Source: Rhizobium rhizogenes NBRC 13257
GTDB taxonomy: Bacteria; Pseudomonadota; Alphaproteobacteria; Rhizobiales; Rhizobiaceae
Assembly (NCBI RefSeq): GCF_000696095.1
Contig: NZ_BAYX01000009.1
Location: 62,001 to 126,000 of the forward strand
Direction of reading: 5' to 3'
DNA length: 64,000 nt
Below the pieces are notes generated by a model, which worked only from the letters and a program-made list of their open reading frames with translations, had not been told where the DNA came from and did not search any database. Shown piece after piece: positions 62,113 to 64,000 of this stretch (position 1 is the first letter of the stretch; each line of letters opens with the position of its first letter). Made by a program: the position numbers and the translations under genes.

Positions 62113-63969
62113 ATGCGGCAGAGACTTGCCATCCGTTTCCTCTCGGGCGTAGCCTTGGCGGCGATCCTTTCGGTGTCGGCGCTGAATAGCGCGCGCGCGG
62201 AAGATGCTCCGGCAACGCCGGACATCAAGAACGAGGTGGTCTTCGACGCGGAAGCCGTCGACACCTTCGCGGGCGCCTTTCTCGCCGCCCGTACCGCCGA
62301 CGTGGACCATGATTACGATACGGCGATCGCGCTCTACAGAAAGGCTTTGATGCTCGAGCCGGGCAATCTGGAAATCCGTCAGCGCCTGATGATCTCGTTG
62401 CTGCTCAACGGCAATCTCGAAGAGGGCGTGAAATACGCCAACGAACTGAAGAGCGACCCTTCCGTCGAGCGTGTCACCACGATCGTGCGCGGCATGGACG
62501 CCATCCGCCGGCACGAATACAAGACCGCGCAAGACATCCTCAAATATAACGGTCCGAACGATCTCGACCGGATGATGAACAATCTGCTGCTTGCCTGGGC
62601 ACGCGCCGGCGCCGGTCGTGGCAAGGAAGCCATCGCTATGATCGACAAGATGAAGGGACCGGACTGGTTCAACATCTTCAAGAACTATCATGCAGGCGCC
62701 ATTGCCATCACCATCGGCGACGTGAAATCGGCCCGTTCGCACCTGAACGACGCCATTCTCGACAAGGCAGGCGGTGCAACCGCCCCCGACACCTTCATGC
62801 GCGCGGTCATGGCGCTGGCACGCCTCGAAATCAAGGCTGGCGACAAGCAGAAGGCGCTGGACACGGTTTCGGTCGGCGACAACCTGATTAATAATTACGC
62901 GCCGTTGAACGCGCTGCGCGACAGCATCAACAAGGGCGAAAAGCCAGAGCAGCAGGTCACCGACGCCACGCAAGGCGCTGCGTCCGTGCTCTTTACCATC
63001 GGTGCGGCGCTGAACCGCGACGGCGCCGAAGATGTCGTTTCGCTCTATCTGCAGATCGCCAATACGCTCGATCCCAAGAGCGCCGATACGCTGGTTCTCC
63101 TCGGCGGGCTCGCCGAAAAACAGGAGCAGGTCGACCGCGCCATCGCCTTCTACAAAAAGGTGCCCGACAATTCGCCGATGGCCCGCATCTCCGAGCTGCA
63201 GCTCGGCCTCGCGCTCGCCCAGGCCGGCAAGGTCGACGATGCGCGCAAGCACCTGAAGGCGCTGATCGATTCCGACCCGAAGGATGTCCGCAGCTACCTG
63301 GCCTATGGCAGCGTTCTTTCCGACGCAAAGGACTTCCAGGGCATGGCCGACAATTACGACAAGGCCGTCGATGTCATCGGCCCCGTGCCGAAGCGCAGCG
63401 ACTGGGCCGTGTTCTTCCAGCGCGGCATCGCCTATGAACGGCTGAAGAAGTGGCCGCAGGCCGAGCCGAACTTCAAGAAGGCGCTGGAGCTGAATCCCGA
63501 CCAGCCGCAGGTGCTGAACTATCTCGGCTATTCCTGGGTCGACATGAACACCAACCTCGACCAGGGCCTGGACATGATCCGCAAGGCTGTCGATCTGAAG
63601 CCGGATGACGGCTACATCGTCGATTCGCTCGGCTGGGCCTATTTCCGCCTCAACCGTTTCGACGATGCGGTGACGGAACTGGAGCGCGCTGCGCAGCTGA
63701 AGGCTGGCGACCCCACGATCAACGACCATCTCGGCGACGCCTACTGGCGCGTCAACCGCAAGCTGGAAGCGGTCTATCAGTGGAACCGTGCGCTCGCCTC
63801 CAAGCCGGAGGAAGCGGATATTCCGAAGATCAAGGAAAAGGTCGAAAAAGGCCTGCCGGCGCTCGACACCGACCCTAAGACGGTCGACAAGAGCAAGCAG
63901 CCGGACCCGGCTCCGCCGCCGGCAACCGACCCCAATACGAATACTCCGCCCATCGATAAGAAATCCTAA
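62113..63969 (+). CDS. Secreted tetratricopeptide repeat protein
   Basis: 618 residues. Signal peptide (FLSGVALAAILSVSALNSARA) then TPR units through most of the length (for example DYDTAIALYRKALMLEPGN, AEPNFKKALELNPDQPQVLN and DAVTELERAAQLKAGD). The C-terminus is Pro/Asp-rich (DPAPPPATDPNTNTPP). Likely periplasmic, perhaps an envelope scaffold. AAAGG lies 8 nt before ATG 62113. An ATG at 63978 after its stop may begin the next gene, but only 23 bp are visible. Confidence 0.85.
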   Translation: MRQRLAIRFLSGVALAAILSVSALNSARAEDAPATPDIKNEVVFDAEAVDTFAGAFLAARTADVDHDYDTAIALYRKALMLEPGNLEIRQRLMISLLLNGNLEEGVKYANELKSDPSVERVTTIVRGMDAIRRHEYKTAQDILKYNGPNDLDRMMNNLLLAWARAGAGRGKEAIAMIDKMKGPDWFNIFKNYHAGAIAITIGDVKSARSHLNDAILDKAGGATAPDTFMRAVMALARLEIKAGDKQKALDTVSVGDNLINNYAPLNALRDSINKGEKPEQQVTDATQGAASVLFTIGAALNRDGAEDVVSLYLQIANTLDPKSADTLVLLGGLAEKQEQVDRAIAFYKKVPDNSPMARISELQLGLALAQAGKVDDARKHLKALIDSDPKDVRSYLAYGSVLSDAKDFQGMADNYDKAVDVIGPVPKRSDWAVFFQRGIAYERLKKWPQAEPNFKKALELNPDQPQVLNYLGYSWVDMNTNLDQGLDMIRKAVDLKPDDGYIVDSLGWAYFRLNRFDDAVTELERAAQLKAGDPTINDHLGDAYWRVNRKLEAVYQWNRALASKPEEADIPKIKEKVEKGLPALDTDPKTVDKSKQPDPAPPPATDPNTNTPPIDKKS

Positions 63970-64000
63970 GACCACCGATGACCATGATCTTAGCGGCGGG

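Noticed and set aside
62110..63975. 621-residue open frame on the minus strand
   Set aside because: Antisense to the TPR protein, which has a signal peptide and clear repeats.

Overview
The window is a GC-rich chromosomal segment of an alphaproteobacterium of the Rhizobium/Sinorhizobium/Agrobacterium group. The call rests on the gene content and order: aroC followed by ribBA, bioMNY, the xseB-pirin-dxs and tlyA/rRNA-methyltransferase neighbourhood, BA14K and DUF1217 proteins, a second soluble FtsK, glyQ/glyS with lemA, and ispB followed by a TPR protein. Rhizobial GC-rich palindromic mosaic repeats also occur between genes. I saw no rRNA, tRNA, CRISPR array, transposase or prophage module. 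Most of the window is conserved core chromosome with a few accessory insertions.

Layout. 1-2.1 kb: 3' part of aroC, then ribBA. 2.2-5.9 kb: YcaQ-like winged-helix protein, divergent biotin ECF transporter bioMNY, thioesterase. 6.2-6.4 kb: frameshifted acyl carrier protein. 6.6-10.9 kb: HDAC-like hydrolase, xseB, pirin, dxs. 10.9-14.2 kb: GAF-GGDEF cyclase, a remnant copy of the dxs 3' end, a mosaic repeat and a chemoreceptor, apparently inserted between dxs and tlyA. 14.5-19.1 kb: tlyA, rRNA uracil methyltransferase, enoyl-CoA hydratase, acyl-CoA dehydrogenase. 19.3-22.2 kb: CorA-type transporter, BA14K protein, GH25 hydrolase preceded by a perfect CtrA-type box. 22.1-25.4 kb: Rieske oxygenase/reductase pair (GbcAB-like) behind a cobalamin riboswitch, and an ACT protein. 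25.5-28.6 kb: unknown protein, tsaC, FAD-linked hydroxyacid dehydrogenase. 28.7-34.6 kb: inverted-repeat element, soluble ftsK, seven-repeat DUF1217 protein. 34.9-44.5 kb: small unknown protein, GNAT, ubiA, MipA-like porin, two paralogous lipoproteins, cfa, tex, purD. 44.6-47.8 kb: secreted small protein, second chemoreceptor, DUF523. 47.8-55.7 kb: glyS, broken DUF559 gene, DUF2207, aroA, lemA, glyQ. 55.8-60.9 kb: ParDE-like toxin-antitoxin, small membrane protein, sppA, P-loop kinase, 59-residue ORF coupled to an XRE-cupin regulator, a protein that is about 46% methionine, tRNA methyltransferase, DUF2007. 61.0-64.0 kb: ispB and a TPR protein.

Functional threads. Isoprenoid/ubiquinone synthesis recurs (dxs, ispB, ubiA). 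Chorismate synthesis has aroA and aroC. Vitamins appear through ribBA and bioMNY. Two chemoreceptors and a diguanylate cyclase indicate a motile, responsive lifestyle.

The most noteworthy items are: (1) a roughly 120-bp palindromic mosaic element lying in frame inside glyS; (2) a cobalamin riboswitch controlling an oxygenase pair that contains no obvious B12 function; (3) the methionine-rich, cysteine-containing protein; (4) the duplicated dxs tail bracketing the GGDEF gene; (5) two single-base frameshifted genes whose original frames can be reconstructed.
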